Notes: generated by a model from the sequence alone, not told the origin. Positions 33,965 to 44,924 are shown, counted from the stretch's first letter. The stretch: 64,000 nucleotides of DNA from Doryteuthis pealeii (GCA_023376005.1 CM042163.1:4770961-4834960); one strand, 5' to 3'. Numbers and translations are program-made.

Positions 33965-34440
33965 CAGCATTCTTTCATTTATACATGTAGAATTAAACAA
34001 AAGACACATCTCCTGTTTAACAATTATATTTTTGATCTTTTCGAGTTTTCTGGCCAACTTTTTAATGTTTGGGTGGAAATCGTGGATAAGAAAAAAATAA
34101 ACAAAAACTCCAAATACTAGAAGCTTTATACATAAAACAATACAAACCATCCTTAAATAAAATTAATTTCCAATGCAGTACACACATTTTAAAATGCCTA
34201 TAACACCTTTCTCATCAATTCTTCTCCTTCCAGCCTCCACATTAATTTAATTTTTTAAAAACTGGAACACATCACCCCTGATGATGGCACTTCAAAGTGT
34301 CGAAAGTACTCGGGACCTGAACTTTGGTGGACTTATCCATAAATTCCACCCAAACATTAAAAAGTTGGCCAGAAAACACGAAAAGATCAAAAATAAAATT
34401 GTTAAACAGGAGATGTGTCTTTTGTTTAATTCTACATGTG
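33965..34440. repeat. family H inverted pair with spacer
   Basis: Left arm (about 33980-34090) ATTAAACAAAAGACACATCT.. and right arm (about 34312-34436) are reverse complements; together they equal the fused palindrome at 2994-3305 but with about 220 bp between. The right arm begins at a hammerhead. Confidence 0.75.
34274..34315 (+). ncRNA. hammerhead ribozyme, type I (family H)
   Basis: ACCC/GGGA (three pairs) as stem I, CUGAUGA, stem II GGCAC/GUGUC-type with one unpaired U, GAAA, stem III AG-UA-CU and C17. Predicted cleavage after 34311. C17 is the preferred residue in natural hammerheads. Confidence 0.65.
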
Positions 34441-34493
<53 letters not shown>

Positions 34494-34634
34494 AGAAATG
34501 TCTAAGAGAAAAATTTGAACGCTAATCAATGAACGGTTATGAACCTTTTCTACGTCTTTCCAAACTCAACTCATTCAAAAATATCGATCACCTTTTAAAC
34601 AACAAAAATCTTTTTTCTCTTGCTTTTATCATAT

Positions 34635-34682
34635 TGTCCTGAAGAAGATTTTATATAAACTGAAACGTTTGAATGTCGATAT
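34635..34682 (+). ncRNA. hammerhead ribozyme, type I (family V)
   Basis: UGUC/GAUA-type stem I (C-G, U-A, G.U, U-A), CUGAAGA, stem II AG(a)UUU/AAACU, GAAA, stem III ACG..UGU with a larger loop, C17. Predicted cleavage after 34677. Stem I is weak. Confidence 0.55.
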
Positions 34683-34773
34683 TATCCCCAATAATAAACT
34701 TCCATCCAGTATAACATCCTGTGTTTGTCTAGATTTCTCTACATACTGTCAGATTGATTTCCTCATTTTACTC

Positions 34774-34774
<1 letters not shown>

Positions 34775-34816
<42 letters not shown>

Positions 34817-35030
34817 ATTTTTGGATGTTTGTTTTTTTAGAAGCATTGTTGAATAAAGTATATATTATATTTTCTTTTGCTTGAAGCAAATTACAATGCA
34901 TGTATAGCATAAAATTCGATACTTTAAAAAAAAGTATAGAATTTTATGCAATACATGCATTGTAATTGCCTTCAACCAAAAAAAATATAATATATATATA
35001 TATATATACTTACAGATTTAATGATGTATA
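34775..35030. repeat. family J, short palindromic copy without ribozyme
   Basis: AAGATTTTTGGATGTTTGTT and TTGAATAAAGTATATA match the outer flank of 59365-59760. The arms GCATAAAATTCGATACTTT / AAGTATAGAATTTTATGC meet directly, so the central hammerhead segment has been lost. (TA)n on both sides. Confidence 0.75.
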
Positions 35031-35464
35031 TAATAAAAAAATGTATAAAAAGAAAATTAAACAGAAAGAGTTAAGATAGATAAATTCTTTTATTTTCTAA
35101 GTATAAGGATTTTGAATCATTATCTAGAAAGACACCTGGAGAGGGAGGGGCTCTACCAGTCTATTCCTACCCAAGATATGCTGCATGAGTAGCACCCCCA
35201 TGACCAAACCAGGTTAAGGGACTGACTAACTAGGGAGCAAATCAGACTTTTAAGGGTTTCTATGCCTTCCATTTCAATCCCCTTATGATAATTTACAGCA
35301 ACTTTTGAAGCTAAAAATATTCCAACTAAAAAGAGGAATTTTATCTTTTTGCTTTTTCTATCTCATGCAAAAAGATAGTTGAGCTTTCAAGTTTGGGAGA
35401 GGATGATCACAGAAAAAGTTGCCTCAACGAGGAGGAAATTTCAATTTCATTATATATTTCATTT

Positions 35465-35806
35465 GGTTAAATCGAACTTAACGGACCTAAATTCCACCAT
35501 CGTATGTCACCCCCACCAAAAGAAAAAAATACCAAAATATCAGGGAATTTACATATTTTCAGGTCAGTTAACTTTGAACCATGTATCTTTTAGGCATAAT
35601 ATAGATTCTCAAAGATACGTGGTATAAAGTTAACTGACCTGAAAATATGTAAAAGTTTTTAAATAAAATAACTGGTGCATTATATCTTTTATTCATTAAT
35701 ATATCAACACTGAAAATTTCATTAAATTCAGTTAATTCCCTGATTTTTTTTCTTTTCTGGGTGACATACGATGGAGGAATTTAGGTCCGTTAAGTTCGAT
35801 TTAACC
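35465..35806. mobile_element. palindromic MITE with perfect 8-bp target duplication
   Basis: GGTTAAATCGAACTTAACGG at the left and its complement at the right open long TIRs (to TACGATGG..GTCACCC). TTTCATTT flanks both ends (35457-35464, 35807-35814). A second inverted repeat (CATATTTTCAGGTCAGTTAA) is nested inside. No ORF. Confidence 0.9.
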
Positions 35807-35914
35807 TTTCATTTTGTTTTTTAAAATCTAAGCTCAAACAAGTTTTATAATAGTAAATAATTGATATTCGAAAGTTAAAATCAAAATAATTGTAAAAAGT
35901 TTTTCTGTTTTTAA

Positions 35915-36330
35915 AGATGGATGGTCTGGTGGAGTAGAGGCTGACAAACTGGACTGTGAATAAGTGAGTTTGAATTCCAGTTGTGCTATTTCATTCACTT
36001 TCAGACTAATACCCTTGGGAAATGTAAGAACTCTGTCTCATCCCTCCAGCTATGGGTTATATAGTACCATTAATATTCTTCTAGAAGGATGGCTTTGGCA
36101 TTAAATAACCCACAAATCTTGATATGCCATTAAACAAAGGAGCCAAACCAACAGTGTTTTAAAGTAAGAAATATATATTTAATTTAAAATAGAAATAGAA
36201 ACACATCAGTCATTTACCACTACTGTTCTTCTACAAGGATGGCTTTGGCATTAAATAACCCACAAATACTGATATGCCATTAAACAAAGGAACTGAACCA
36301 AACAATGTTTTAAAGTAAGAAATATATATT
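35915..36330 (+). repeat. SINE S2-like head and 135-bp tandem duplication
   Basis: CTGGTGGAGTAGAGGCTGAC and GAGTTTGAATTCCAG form the head. Then TTGGCATTAAATAACCCACA..AAATATATATTTAATTT occurs twice (36107 and 36244). The same unit is inverted at 40310-40450. Confidence 0.7.
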
Positions 36331-36474
36331 TAATTTGAAATAGAAATAGAAATAAAAACACATTTAATTATTTAGCATTTTAGATATGAAATGAAAACAA
36401 AATGAAATAATTACAAAAAATGGATGAAGCAACAACAAGTTTTTTTTTGGTTTTTTTTTTTTGGGGGGGGGGGG

Positions 36475-36605
36475 GCTAGCATGGTATAATGATTAACAAA
36501 CTAGGCTAGCTGACCATTGATAGTGTCCTCAATTCATACAGTGTGCTCCATATTTTTGGCCTTGTGCCAAACAAGGCTTAGTAAATGACAACTATGATAA
36601 TCTCT
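36475..36605 (+). repeat. SINE S2 variant
   Basis: AGCATGGTATAATGATTAAC head, tail CTTGTGCCAAACAAGGCTTA; a like tail is at 52680-52735. Confidence 0.6.
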
Positions 36606-36864
36606 TTCATCTTGGCTTCATTCTTGCAAAGTTATCTATTAATTTATCATGATTAATCTCATTGGCCAATTGCCTTTCAATGGAGAAGGCAATCTCCACC
36701 AATTGTAGGATGAAATAATTGGTGGGGGTGGGGGGGGGTTCAGAAAATTGGGGGTTGCAATATAGACAGGGTTGTAGAAATGGAGCGCGTGTCATATTGC
36801 CAATCATGAATTTAAGCACATTGTTGAAGTTGACCATTCCAATGTGAAATCTTTGAGAAAAATC

Positions 36865-37215
36865 ATCTTATTTCTCTGAATGTTTGAGATGAGGCTTGAA
36901 GATTAGTATTATCTGTGTTATTCGGACTATTGTCCTCATCTTCATTGTTATTTCTACAACGTTTCGGCCGATATGCCCTCCGGCCTTCTTCAGGTATTTC
37001 TTGTCGGACTCGGGAACCTTCTTTTCGAACTCGGGAACTTTCTTGCCGTAATCGGGAGCCATCACGAAACTTTGAACCTAACCCTTTATTTAGTCCACGG
37101 GGGTATCCTGTTCTAACTCCGCTAATCGGCCGAAACGTTGTCCAAATAACAATGAAGATGAGGACAATAGTCCGAATAACGCAGATAATACTAATCATCA
37201 AGCCTCATCTCAAAC
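36865..37215. repeat. inverted family C copies
   Basis: 36870-37115 is family C on the minus strand (GGCCGATATGCCCTCCGGCC, CGGGAACTTTCTTG). At 37125 it turns into a plus-strand tail (GGCCGAAACGTTG..AAGCCTCATC). Confidence 0.75.
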
Positions 37216-37645
37216 ATTCAGAGAAATAGTACAGATAACAATGAAGATGAGGACAATAGTCCGAATAATGCAGATAATACTAATCATCAAGCCTCATCTC
37301 AAACATTCAGAGAAATAGTACAGATAACAATGAAGATGGGGACAATAGTCCGAATAACGCAGATAATACTAATCATCAAGCCTCATCTCAAACATTCAGA
37401 GAAATAGTACAGATAACAATGAAGATGGGGACAATAGTCCGAATAACACAGATAATACTAATCATCAAGCCTCATCTCAAACATTCAGAGAAATAGTACA
37501 GATAACAATGAAGATGAGGACAATAGTCCGAATAACGCAGATAATACTAATCATCAAGCCTCATCTCAAACATTCAGAGAAATTGTGTAGATAACAATAA
37601 AGATGAGGACAATAGTCCGAATAACGCAGATAATACTATAAATCA
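37216..37645 (+). repeat. tandem array of the family C tail, five 87-bp units
   Basis: AGTACAGATAACAATGAAGA starts units near 37228, 37317, 37404, 37495 and a fifth near 37585; each ends AAACATTCAGAGAAAT. The units begin within four bases of the position after GAAACGTTGTA, where the hammerhead-like core would put its cleavage site. Confidence 0.85.
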
Positions 37646-38543
37646 TCATAAGTATTTTTTCATTTTGACTTTGTAAAAACATCTGATTGAAAATCATCTT
37701 TAAATATTTCTAATCTGTACACATTATCTAAAGTAAAGTTGTTGAGGTGACCTAAAGTCAGTATCAGTCAGACAGTGAGAGAGTGTATTAATAAACTAGT
37801 GTTTGTCCCTCGGCCACTGCCTTCTAGCACCTTTAAGATTAAAAAAAAAAAAAGTGTTGGATGTTTGTAAGTTGTTTAGTTTTTGGTTATTTCACTGTCT
37901 AGAATTCTTTGTTGAGTAACCAGCAGTGCCGATAAATTCTGCAAGTCTGCCTCTACTAATAATTTTCTCGAGACCCCCCCCCCCCCCTCATCTAGTGTCG
38001 TCAAAATGTTTCTTTCGAATCAGTGTGAAAGACTGAGTCATTCTTAATGAATGACAACATAAAGTGCAAACAAAGGTATACCGTAATTATTTTTATATAA
38101 CACACACTATTTTTCCAGATTTTTCAGCCCAACGATTGGGGGGGGGGAGGTGTATTATAAATGAGAACTATATAATTAACTTTTTTTTTCGGGCCACACG
38201 TCTCACCATATTCTGGACGGGATGACCGAAAGTAAGCTATATTTATAGTCCAAATTAATATCTTTTCTGACGTTACAGAAAAATACCCACTGGAATGTGT
38301 GTGTTTATTATATTGTTTCTTCTAATATGATCTTATTTTCAACACAAATTTGTATCATTTTTGAATGAACATGTCCAGGAGTTTGTTCTAAATACTGTGT
38401 ACATTTTGTGTTTTAAGATATAATGTAAACTAGATAAATTCTTATTTTTAGTCAATATGAACTGATAAAAAGTTGAAGAAAAGTTTAATTTTGGTTAAAT
38501 CTAGTTACTACAAATTTTAAAAAGTCATTTTTTGTTATTGTTG
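37646..38543. other. spacer with S1 and L fragments, repeated block
   Basis: Fragments of S1 (37737-37785). 38105-38345 parallels 40072-40310 (ATTATAAA..ATATAATTA, GGAATGTGTGTGTTTAT). Otherwise unassigned. Confidence 0.5.
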
Positions 38544-39090
38544 TAGGTGACTCACCTATGACACGAACATTGACTTACCCAAAGGGTATATATTTAATAG
38601 AGTAAAGCTACTCAAACGAGTAGTCCCAGCTACTACAGCTGCCACCCACCCGTCCTTCGGGACGGGGGTCCAGTGAGCTTCGGCCTCTGGACCGGTGGGA
38701 TGCTAAATTAATAGCGTCGATCCCAGAGGGCCGTCCATCCAGGCAATACCTGCCTCATTGCACTTAAAGGGGCAGGGCTGGGTTTATTGCCCAGCGCCTG
38801 AGGCGCCCCCCCTTGAGGAGAAATGCCGAAGGGATTGACACAATTTTTCTACCTACCACCCGAATTGTGGGTGGTCCTCACATAAAACGGCCTTGTGCCA
38901 TATCGTGTGAAAGTGGGACACATGTAAATAGGAGTAGTACCAGATACAGTTCTTCGTGTAAGCTGTAACAAGGAAACCCTTCCATTGTACGTTGATATAT
39001 ATTGCTGAATACAATCTGTTCCCTACATTTTATAGCCGTGTTGAGTTATTATTTATTGACCCTTAACACAGGTCATAACACTTAGCTATT
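38544..39090 (+). repeat. LTR-like repeat interrupted by GC-rich family W
   Basis: AAAGGGTATATATTTAATAG and AACAAGGAAACCCTTCCATT..TTATTGACCCTTAACA are shared with the uninterrupted copy 39885-40065. Between them, 38630-38905 is family W (ACCCGTCCTTCGGGACGGG, GGTCCAGTGAGCTTCGGCC). Confidence 0.65.
38630..38905 (+). repeat. GC-rich hairpin repeat, family W
   Basis: Perfect hairpins CCCGTCC-TTC-GGGACGGG and GGTCCAG..CTGGACC, then GGGCAGGGCTGGGTTTATTG and CCTGAGGCGCCCCCCCTTGA. A minus-strand relative lies inside Helitron 1. Function and class unknown. Confidence 0.65.
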
Positions 39091-39242
39091 TGGAATTATT
39101 GTAGAAATGTGAAATCAAAATTACTTAACAAAATTTTTGTACTGATTACCAATACGAGTCGGGTTTTTTTTTCTAGCGTATTTAGCTTTATAGATACACT
39201 GTTTTATTTAAAGAAATGTCCGATATAACTATAAGATTATTT

Positions 39243-39449
39243 ATGGCTATTCTGGTTTCGATACCGGCCCTCGCCCACTCAGCGTTTGAGTAGCACAGGG
39301 ATTTGTGCGGTAAAGTGAGGAGTTGATGGTAGGTGTGGCACTCCACCTCAGACACCAAAAACAATCTTCTTGGTCTAGGCTTATTGAAAAGGAGACAGAC
39401 TCCCTCGCTGTCTGGCTGATACCGACTTTAGGCCGCCCCGAAGACTTTA
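39243..39449 (+). repeat. SINE S1 lacking the A box
   Basis: Starts at GGTTTCGATACCGGCC (B box) and continues to CCGAAGACTTTAC. Confidence 0.75.
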
Positions 39450-39706
39450 CTTTTTTTAGATCACTCATAGGAATGCTAAATAATAATATTCATCATGTAC
39501 TTTATTCATTATACTTATAAAGACCGTATATACTATTTATACTATTTTACCACTCATATACTCATATACTATTACTATTATATATACTACCGTATATACT
39601 ATTTATACTATTTTACCACTCATATACTCATATACTCATATACGTATATACTATTTTACCACTCACTTTTTCTCATCATTCTGTGATATATAATTTCTTA
39701 TCTTAT

Positions 39707-39753
39707 GCCCTGAAGATGATCTAATTAATAGATCGAAACACTGCAGCGTCGGC
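39707..39753 (+). ncRNA. hammerhead ribozyme, type I (family B)
   Basis: GCC/GGC stem I, CUGAAGA, one U, stem II GAUCU-AAUUAAU-AGAUC, GAAA, stem III CACUGCAGCG closed by A15.1-U16.1 with one mismatch, C17. Predicted cleavage after 39750. The family B palindrome at 3415 has the same stems. Confidence 0.65.
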
Positions 39754-39884
39754 CAATAAACTCACCACTTAACCCATTTAAACCTGTGTTTTTTCATTTT
39801 TCTTGATATATTACATACTGTCGGATTTACTTCCTCTCTTTACATACTATTTATTATATAAAGCACTGTGAGTGTGTATACCAA

Positions 39885-40310
39885 AGGGTATATATTTAAC
39901 AGAGTAAAGCTACTCAGACTAGAAGTAGCATATAGCTGTTCACAGTGTAATCTGTAACAAGGAAACCCTTTCATTGTACATTGATATATATTGCTGAATA
40001 CAATCTGTTCCCTACATTTTATAGCCGTGTTGAGTTATTATTTATTGACCCTTAACACTTATAGACTGGATTTTTTTCCCCAGAATTTCTTAGTTCAAAG
40101 TTAAGGGTGTGTATTATAAACAATAATTATATAATTATCTTTGTTTTCTGACAAATATCTCACCCTATTCAGGATGGGAAGATCAAAAGTAAGTTATATC
40201 AATAACTCTAAACTTATATGTGTTTATGCCTTTATAGAGAAATAAACATTGGAATGTGTTTGTTTATAATTGTGTTTCTCTTAATACAAAACTTGTTTTC
40301 TTCAGTTCCT
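39885..40310 (+). repeat. LTR-like repeat, uninterrupted, and repeated block
   Basis: 39885-40065 equals the outer parts of 38544-39090; 40072-40310 parallels 38105-38345. Confidence 0.6.
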
Positions 40311-40455
40311 TTGTTTAATGGCATATCAGTATTTGTGGGTTATTTAATGCCAAAGCCATCCTTGTAGAAGAACAGTAGTGGTAAATGACTGATGTGTTTT
40401 TATTTCTATTTTAAATTAAATATATATTTCTTACTTTAAAACACTGTTGATTTTC
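40310..40455 (-). repeat. single unit of the 135-bp repeat at 36107
   Basis: TTTAATGGCATATCAGTATTTGTGGG and AATTAAATATATATTTCTTACTTT are the complement of that unit. Confidence 0.75.
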
Positions 40456-40479
40456 ATTACTTTCATGTGAACTAGCAAT

Positions 40480-40996
40480 GGCTACCCAGCGTCGCCTGGG
40501 TAGAGGAGGATTTTTTAAATTTAGTCCCACAGATTCTTTATTACTGAATCGTGAGTTGAATCCTCATGGGATGCCCCATTTAAATCCCTATGTAAAAAAA
40601 AAAATAGACCTTGCATTGATCCAGCTACTCTGAAAAGAAATGTTAATGTCTTCTATTTAAAATATTAAATGAAAACAAAAAAATCCATGCCGTTATCATT
40701 TAAATTTTTTTCTTTAATTATCTTCACGAATATAAATCAAATCTCTATCATTTTTGCTCAACAACCAAGCCCCGGTGATATTTAATGTGTATATATATTT
40801 ACTTTGTCGTTAATTATTTTATTTTCAAAGTTTCCTCTGGACATACATATACACACAACTGCCCTTTTTATATGTATAGATCAATAATTTGGTATAAATA
40901 ATTTTCATTAACTTGCAAACAGATGTATTTGACCCACTCCATGTGGACTAGGTGCAATGGAGGGATACTCCACATTCCCCCAAAAATAAAGATCAT
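40480..40996. other. family P fragment and AT-rich spacer
   Basis: GGCTACCCAGCGTCGCCTGGGTAG at about 40489 forms a short hairpin and, with GAGTTGAATCCTC, resembles a tRNA-derived head. The remainder parallels 52200-52450 (ATATTTAATGTGTATATATA). Confidence 0.5.
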
Positions 40997-41295
40997 TTAT
41001 GGAGGCGCGTGGTCTAATGGTTAAAGTCATAGGAAATGGAGTCGTCGACCTGAGTTCAATACCTGGACGAAGCTGTTTGCATTTCACATTGCGCTAATAC
41101 CCTTGGGAAAGGTATGAATCCAATTCTCCCTCCAGCTATGGGTAAATAGCAGGGCAGACTGGGCTCTTTAACCATGGTTAGGTAACCAGTCTAGGAGAAG
41201 GAAAACTCTGAATTCAAACCTGTTAAACTCTGCTTAAGAAATTGACCTTGTGTCACATCCTGCTCGTGCAGAGGGGTTGGGTGAATATATATAAG
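40997..41295 (+). repeat. SINE S2 (well preserved)
   Basis: GCGTGGTCTAATGGTTAAAG and GAGTTCAATACCTGGACG head; body through CCTTGTGTCACATCCTGCTC and GGGTGAATATATAT. Confidence 0.85.
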
Positions 41296-41336
41296 ATCAT
41301 TGGTAACTATCCTGACATTGCTAATTGAACTTTCAG

Positions 41337-41438
41337 CGAGCAAGACCAACAGACAACGATTACAAGGAGAAGGATGAACCAACTGAACCTAAACTCAATA
41401 CCGACTTGGATTTACCAACAGGAGAACTAAATGCCTAA
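41337..41438 (+). CDS. candidate terminal exon (weak)
   Basis: On the plus strand tgaactttcag could be an acceptor. It is followed by 33 open codons rich in D, E, K, P and T (RARPTDNDYKEKDEP...) and then TAA. It lies outside any repeat family recognised here, directly after a SINE S2. The frame is closed by a stop only a few codons before the acceptor, as expected for an exon. No homology is recognised and no poly(A) signal is convincing. It could be chance. Confidence 0.2.
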   Translation, partial: RARPTDNDYKEKDEPTEPKLNTDLDLPTGELNA

Positions 41439-41449
41439 AATAGCAATTT

Positions 41450-41871
41450 TAACAAGAAGTCTGGCTCTAATCCGTCATTATTGAATAATCCAAAGTTTTT
41501 TGGATTGAAAGAAAAACAATGTTGAAAAAAAAAAAAAAAATTTTTTTTTCGCCCTCGCTCCAAATAATTTACTGAATTTCTAGGAATCATTCTATTGGAT
41601 TATCGTCCACCGTTAACAAATCGTAAAGATAAAAAAAACAAAAAACCCAACAAACAATCAGTTGTGCCGATATCAAAAGTAGAGTCTATAATTATTGCAA
41701 AGTACTCAGTACTATCTTGATTTCACCAACCTCAACTGATAACGACTGTATGAGACCATTTTCTATATCAGGGTGGAGATAGGAGATCAGTTTTTTTTTA
41801 TATCAGGGTGGAGATATGTTGCATTTTGATCATTTATAAATAAATGGGTCTCCAGCAATCTCTGCTCACTT

Positions 41872-41909
<38 letters not shown>

Positions 41910-42250
41910 CCTTCATTTTTAGTTGGGAAATGTAAACTTCAAAACTCTTTCATCTTTTTTTTTTTTTAATCTCATCCAGTTTCTTTTCAATCTTTTTGGG
42001 AAGAATATTCTTTATCAGATAAAATATCTCTCGTTTGGAAATATAGAAAGAAGAGCCCATATTAGTTTTAAAATCTAGTATCTTCAATCAAAAGGATCAA
42101 AATAGAGTCAACACTCAGTGTGTAAGTCAAAATCCACCTCCAAACCAGCCTGCGTACCAGCATATATAGTGATAAGGATGGGGGGGGGGGGTCGCTCATG
42201 GTGTAATGGTTACCGTCATAGGAAATGAACACAGTGAATGGAGTTGAAAT
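41450..42250. other. unassigned spacer with S2 head fragment
   Basis: Long A-run at 41878-41906. CATGGTGTAATGGTTACCGT near 42198 is an S2 head cut by (TA)n. Confidence 0.45.
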
Positions 42251-42263
42251 TAAGAAGAGAGAG

Positions 42264-42319
<56 letters not shown>

Positions 42320-42324
42320 TATAA

Positions 42325-42361
42325 AATCTACTTGAGTTTCACCATAAGGATCTTCAGGGTT
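42325..42361 (-). ncRNA. hammerhead ribozyme (family E2, left arm)
   Basis: Minus strand: AACC, CUGAAGA, stem II CC-UUAU-GG flanked by a U.U mismatch, GAAA, stem III AC-UCAA-GU, A17, GAUU. Stem I keeps two pairs in this arm. Predicted cleavage between 42328 and 42329. Confidence 0.5.
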
Positions 42362-42459
42362 AAATCCACTGAATTAATCGAGGTACCAATTAATTGCAGT
42401 CGAACACACACGTGTGATCGACTGCAATTAATTGGTACCTCGATTAATTCAGTGGATTT

Positions 42460-42496
42460 AACCCTGAAGATCCTTATGGTGAAACTCGACTAGGTT
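42460..42496 (+). ncRNA. hammerhead ribozyme (family E2, right arm)
   Basis: AACC/GGUU stem I, CUGAAGA, CC-UUAU-GG with a U.U at the base, GAAA, stem III with one mismatch, A17. Predicted cleavage after 42492. The two arms complement each other's damaged stems. Confidence 0.55.
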
Positions 42497-42635
42497 TCTA
42501 TTGTATCCATTTTATAATAAATTTGCTCTACTTCGTATTGAGCACTTTGTATCTGTTATATCGCTGACTTAACCCCTGAATTTTGCACCTCCCAACCATT
42601 GTGTCCATATTCACTGGTAAGCCACCTTTTATCTT

Positions 42636-42684
<49 letters not shown>

Positions 42685-42699
42685 CCATAGATGGGTTAC

Positions 42700-43150
42700 C
42701 AGGTAAGCTGGTATTAAGATGATTCTAAGTTGGACCTTTCTTCCAACAGTGGAATGTTAGAGTTGTTCTGGTCCAAGTTGAGAGCTCGATGTTCAATATT
42801 ATTGAACAGAGTAATATAATAGTAAAGAAAAAGTCTTAAAAATCAGTCATTTTGCGGTTATAGATCTATTTTCAACCCACAGGTATCTATGTATACCTAT
42901 GAGTTTCATCAGGCTTTATTGAAAATGGTAAACAGATAATTCTAGAGTGGCCCATAAGATGATGAGAAGAAGTGAAACCAAAACCTTTCAGGATTTCCCA
43001 GAAAAATTATATATAAAGTCTCATGAATTTTCAGTTTACAATTTTCAATAAAGTTAGCGGTCTGATGAAACTCCTAGGTATACACAGATACCTGCAGGTA
43101 GAAATGGATCTATAACCGCAAAAGTACCTATTTTTAAGCCTTTTTCTTTA

Positions 43151-43155
<5 letters not shown>
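42700..43155. repeat. family K/I element with inverted hammerhead arms
   Basis: Lead sequence GGTAAGCTGGTATTAAGATG..GAGAGCTCGATGTTCAAT, then left arm 42825-42935 (minus, core decayed) and right arm 43036-43155 (plus, intact). Ends in (TA)n at 43154-43188. Confidence 0.8.
43057..43119 (+). ncRNA. hammerhead ribozyme, type I (family I)
   Basis: GCGGU/ACCGC gives a five-pair stem I. CUGAUGA, a long stem II (AGGUAU/AUACCU plus outer pairs around an internal loop), GAAA, stem III AUG-GAUC-UAU, A17. Predicted cleavage after 43114. Other copies change stem III to AUA/UAU, a compensated pair. Confidence 0.75.
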
Positions 43156-43189
<34 letters not shown>

Positions 43190-43194
<5 letters not shown>

Positions 43195-43860
43195 TAGAAG
43201 AGAGTAATTGACAGTTATTAATTTTTTTTAAATTGTGGTAAGAATGTTAAATGTTAAATATTAGGTGTATGTATTATTTTGAGAATAGAGTAGAATTTGA
43301 AAGCCTGAATTAGAAATCATATTCAGAGACATTAGGTCAAATGGGTTAGAGTGACAGGTGATGACCCCAGGATCAATTTGAGAACTTGGCTGTGATTAAA
43401 TAATTTCATTCACGTGAACAAAAAGTCATATGTAAGGCAAAGAATATATCATAAAAAATGAATTTAAAAAAAGTCTTGGTGTTTAATTCTTCCCAACAAA
43501 AGGTGTCTCCATGTTTGAAGGTCAAAAAATCTTGGGTAAGGCAAACAAAAGAAGGGTGATAGACCATCGAAAGAACATAACATGGGAGTTGAAACAATCA
43601 TCACCATTGTCCAAACATAGAGAGGGAGTCTATCCAACAGATGGACTTTACTGCTGCTTCAATTGACCAACAGATGAATACGTACTTAAACAATTTTTAT
43701 TACCAACTTCTTCAGTGATATGGTCAAAGTCAGTCTATAATAGAATCTGTAAGAAATTGACCTTGTGTCACATCCTGCTTGTGCGGAGGGGTTGGTAAAT
43801 ATATATAATAGAATCTTTTATCACAAATATAATTTGATCATCAGGTTCTACAAATAGATT
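43190..43860. other. unassigned spacer with S2 tail
   Basis: 43745-43800 is an S2 tail (CCTTGTGTCACATCCTGCTT). A 63-codon minus ORF at 43406-43597 has no splice context or homology and is not called. Confidence 0.45.
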
Positions 43861-43861
43861 G

Positions 43862-44285
43862 GTTGGATGTCCACCCTTGTTGGGTTATTTTATGCCGAAG
43901 ACATTGGTTCTTGGGTATTTTTTTTTTTTTTTTAAACTCGTTTTTTAATCTATTTAACTCAGAGATGGGACCCTAACAGGTACTACCATTCCAGAGAAAT
44001 GATATAACATTTTTCTAGTGATTTTTTTGGTATAAAGGGTTGAGTTAATACAGTTCTAAGTGACAATCATCTGTAGGTTGCAGGTTCAATCCTGACTTAT
44101 GGGTGAAAATAACATAGCTTAACACTTGTACCCAGACAGAATGAGAACAATCTATCTATATGATAAAAAGCATTGGAGGTTTGCCATAAAGTCAATAGGG
44201 TTGGGACAATCATATAGGTGCTAAGGCTTGATTGATTGGAAGGGAACAAAGTGGAGTGTTGCATTTAATGGACTGCTCAGTAGGA
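43862..44285 (+). repeat. family L copy with family C head inserted
   Basis: GGGACCCTAACAGGTACTAC, then 44020-44130 with family C head features (GGTTGAGTTAATACAGTTCT, GGTTCAATCCTGACTT), then L again (AGGCTTGATTGATTGG..AAGTGGAGTGTTGCA). Confidence 0.65.
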
Positions 44286-44494
44286 TAGCCACCAGTAAGT
44301 GTAGGAGACTAAAAACCATGAGAAACAAAAACTTCAGCTCAGAATTTCAGACATTTTGCCTTTTTTTCTTCTTTTTTTTTTGTAGGATTCACAAAAAAAA
44401 TAAATAAATAGATAAATAAAAAGGTCTGAAAATTTATTTTATTCCAATCGTTAAAAGAATGAAAATAAAAAAAATTAAAAAAACCTCAACTTAC

Positions 44495-44591
44495 CACAAA
44501 AATATCTTTCCAGATGACATTCCATTCCCTGAGTACGTAGGAAACCTCCCGGGCCATCTGATCCTCTATGGGGGTAATCGTTTCATACTGA
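44495..44591 (-). CDS. DOCK-family exon after the SH3 domain (partial gene)
   Basis: Read on the minus strand, a pyrimidine-rich acceptor (tttgtgtctttgcag) precedes 97 nt that end at a strong donor (GTAAGTTGAG). After one leading T the frame gives 32 codons, starting QYETITPIEDQMAREV and ending LREWNVIWKDIFV. This matches the stretch after the SH3 domain in DOCK exchange factors, where GQ-x-E-x-x-x-P, a REW/RDW motif and W-K-x-L-Y-V recur. DOCK proteins activate Rac or Cdc42 with ELMO through a distant DHR2 domain. It follows the exons at 50497-50551 and 51619-51659 in the same order and strand as in the protein. The single leading T completes a Gly codon split by the intron. Subfamily (DOCK1/2/5 or DOCK3/4) is not resolved. 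The next exon was not found at lower coordinates. Confidence 0.85.
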
Positions 44592-44924
44592 CTGCAAAGA
44601 CACAAACACAAAACAATTTGATGGTAATTTAGAAAATTTCTTTTTTTTTTAAATTATTATTTACAATTTAAAATTATATTTCATGAATGTTACAATATAT
44701 CAAATTACAATAAATCGAAATTATTATATTTACTATCAATTTTTACATTAAAAAAAAAATCAAAATTAAAATAAGTAATGATGAAATTACGTTTAAAAAA
44801 AAAACTGTTAAAAAATAGGTTAGAAAAATCCATTTTACGAAGCTTCTAAAAACATGTCATACCTCTTGAGCGTTTCTTTCAATCAAAAAAGATCAATGAA
44901 ATAATAATAATAATAATGAAATTT

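Larger units (their letters stand above)
42325..42500. repeat. family E2 palindrome, arms about 80 bp
   Basis: GAGTTTCACCATAAGGATCT..GCAGTCGA and its complement meet around CACACACGTGTG at 42405-42416. Pairing is nearly perfect. A 60-bp (TA)n lies directly to the left. Confidence 0.9.

Noticed and set aside
33846..34150. ORFs over (TG)n and (TA)n
   Set aside because: Translations are simple-repeat artefacts (poly Cys-Val or Tyr-Ile).
36863..37229. Overlapping ORFs of 104-112 codons
   Set aside because: They arise from inverted SINE family C copies with 20-bp internal repeats and recur wherever the SINE does.
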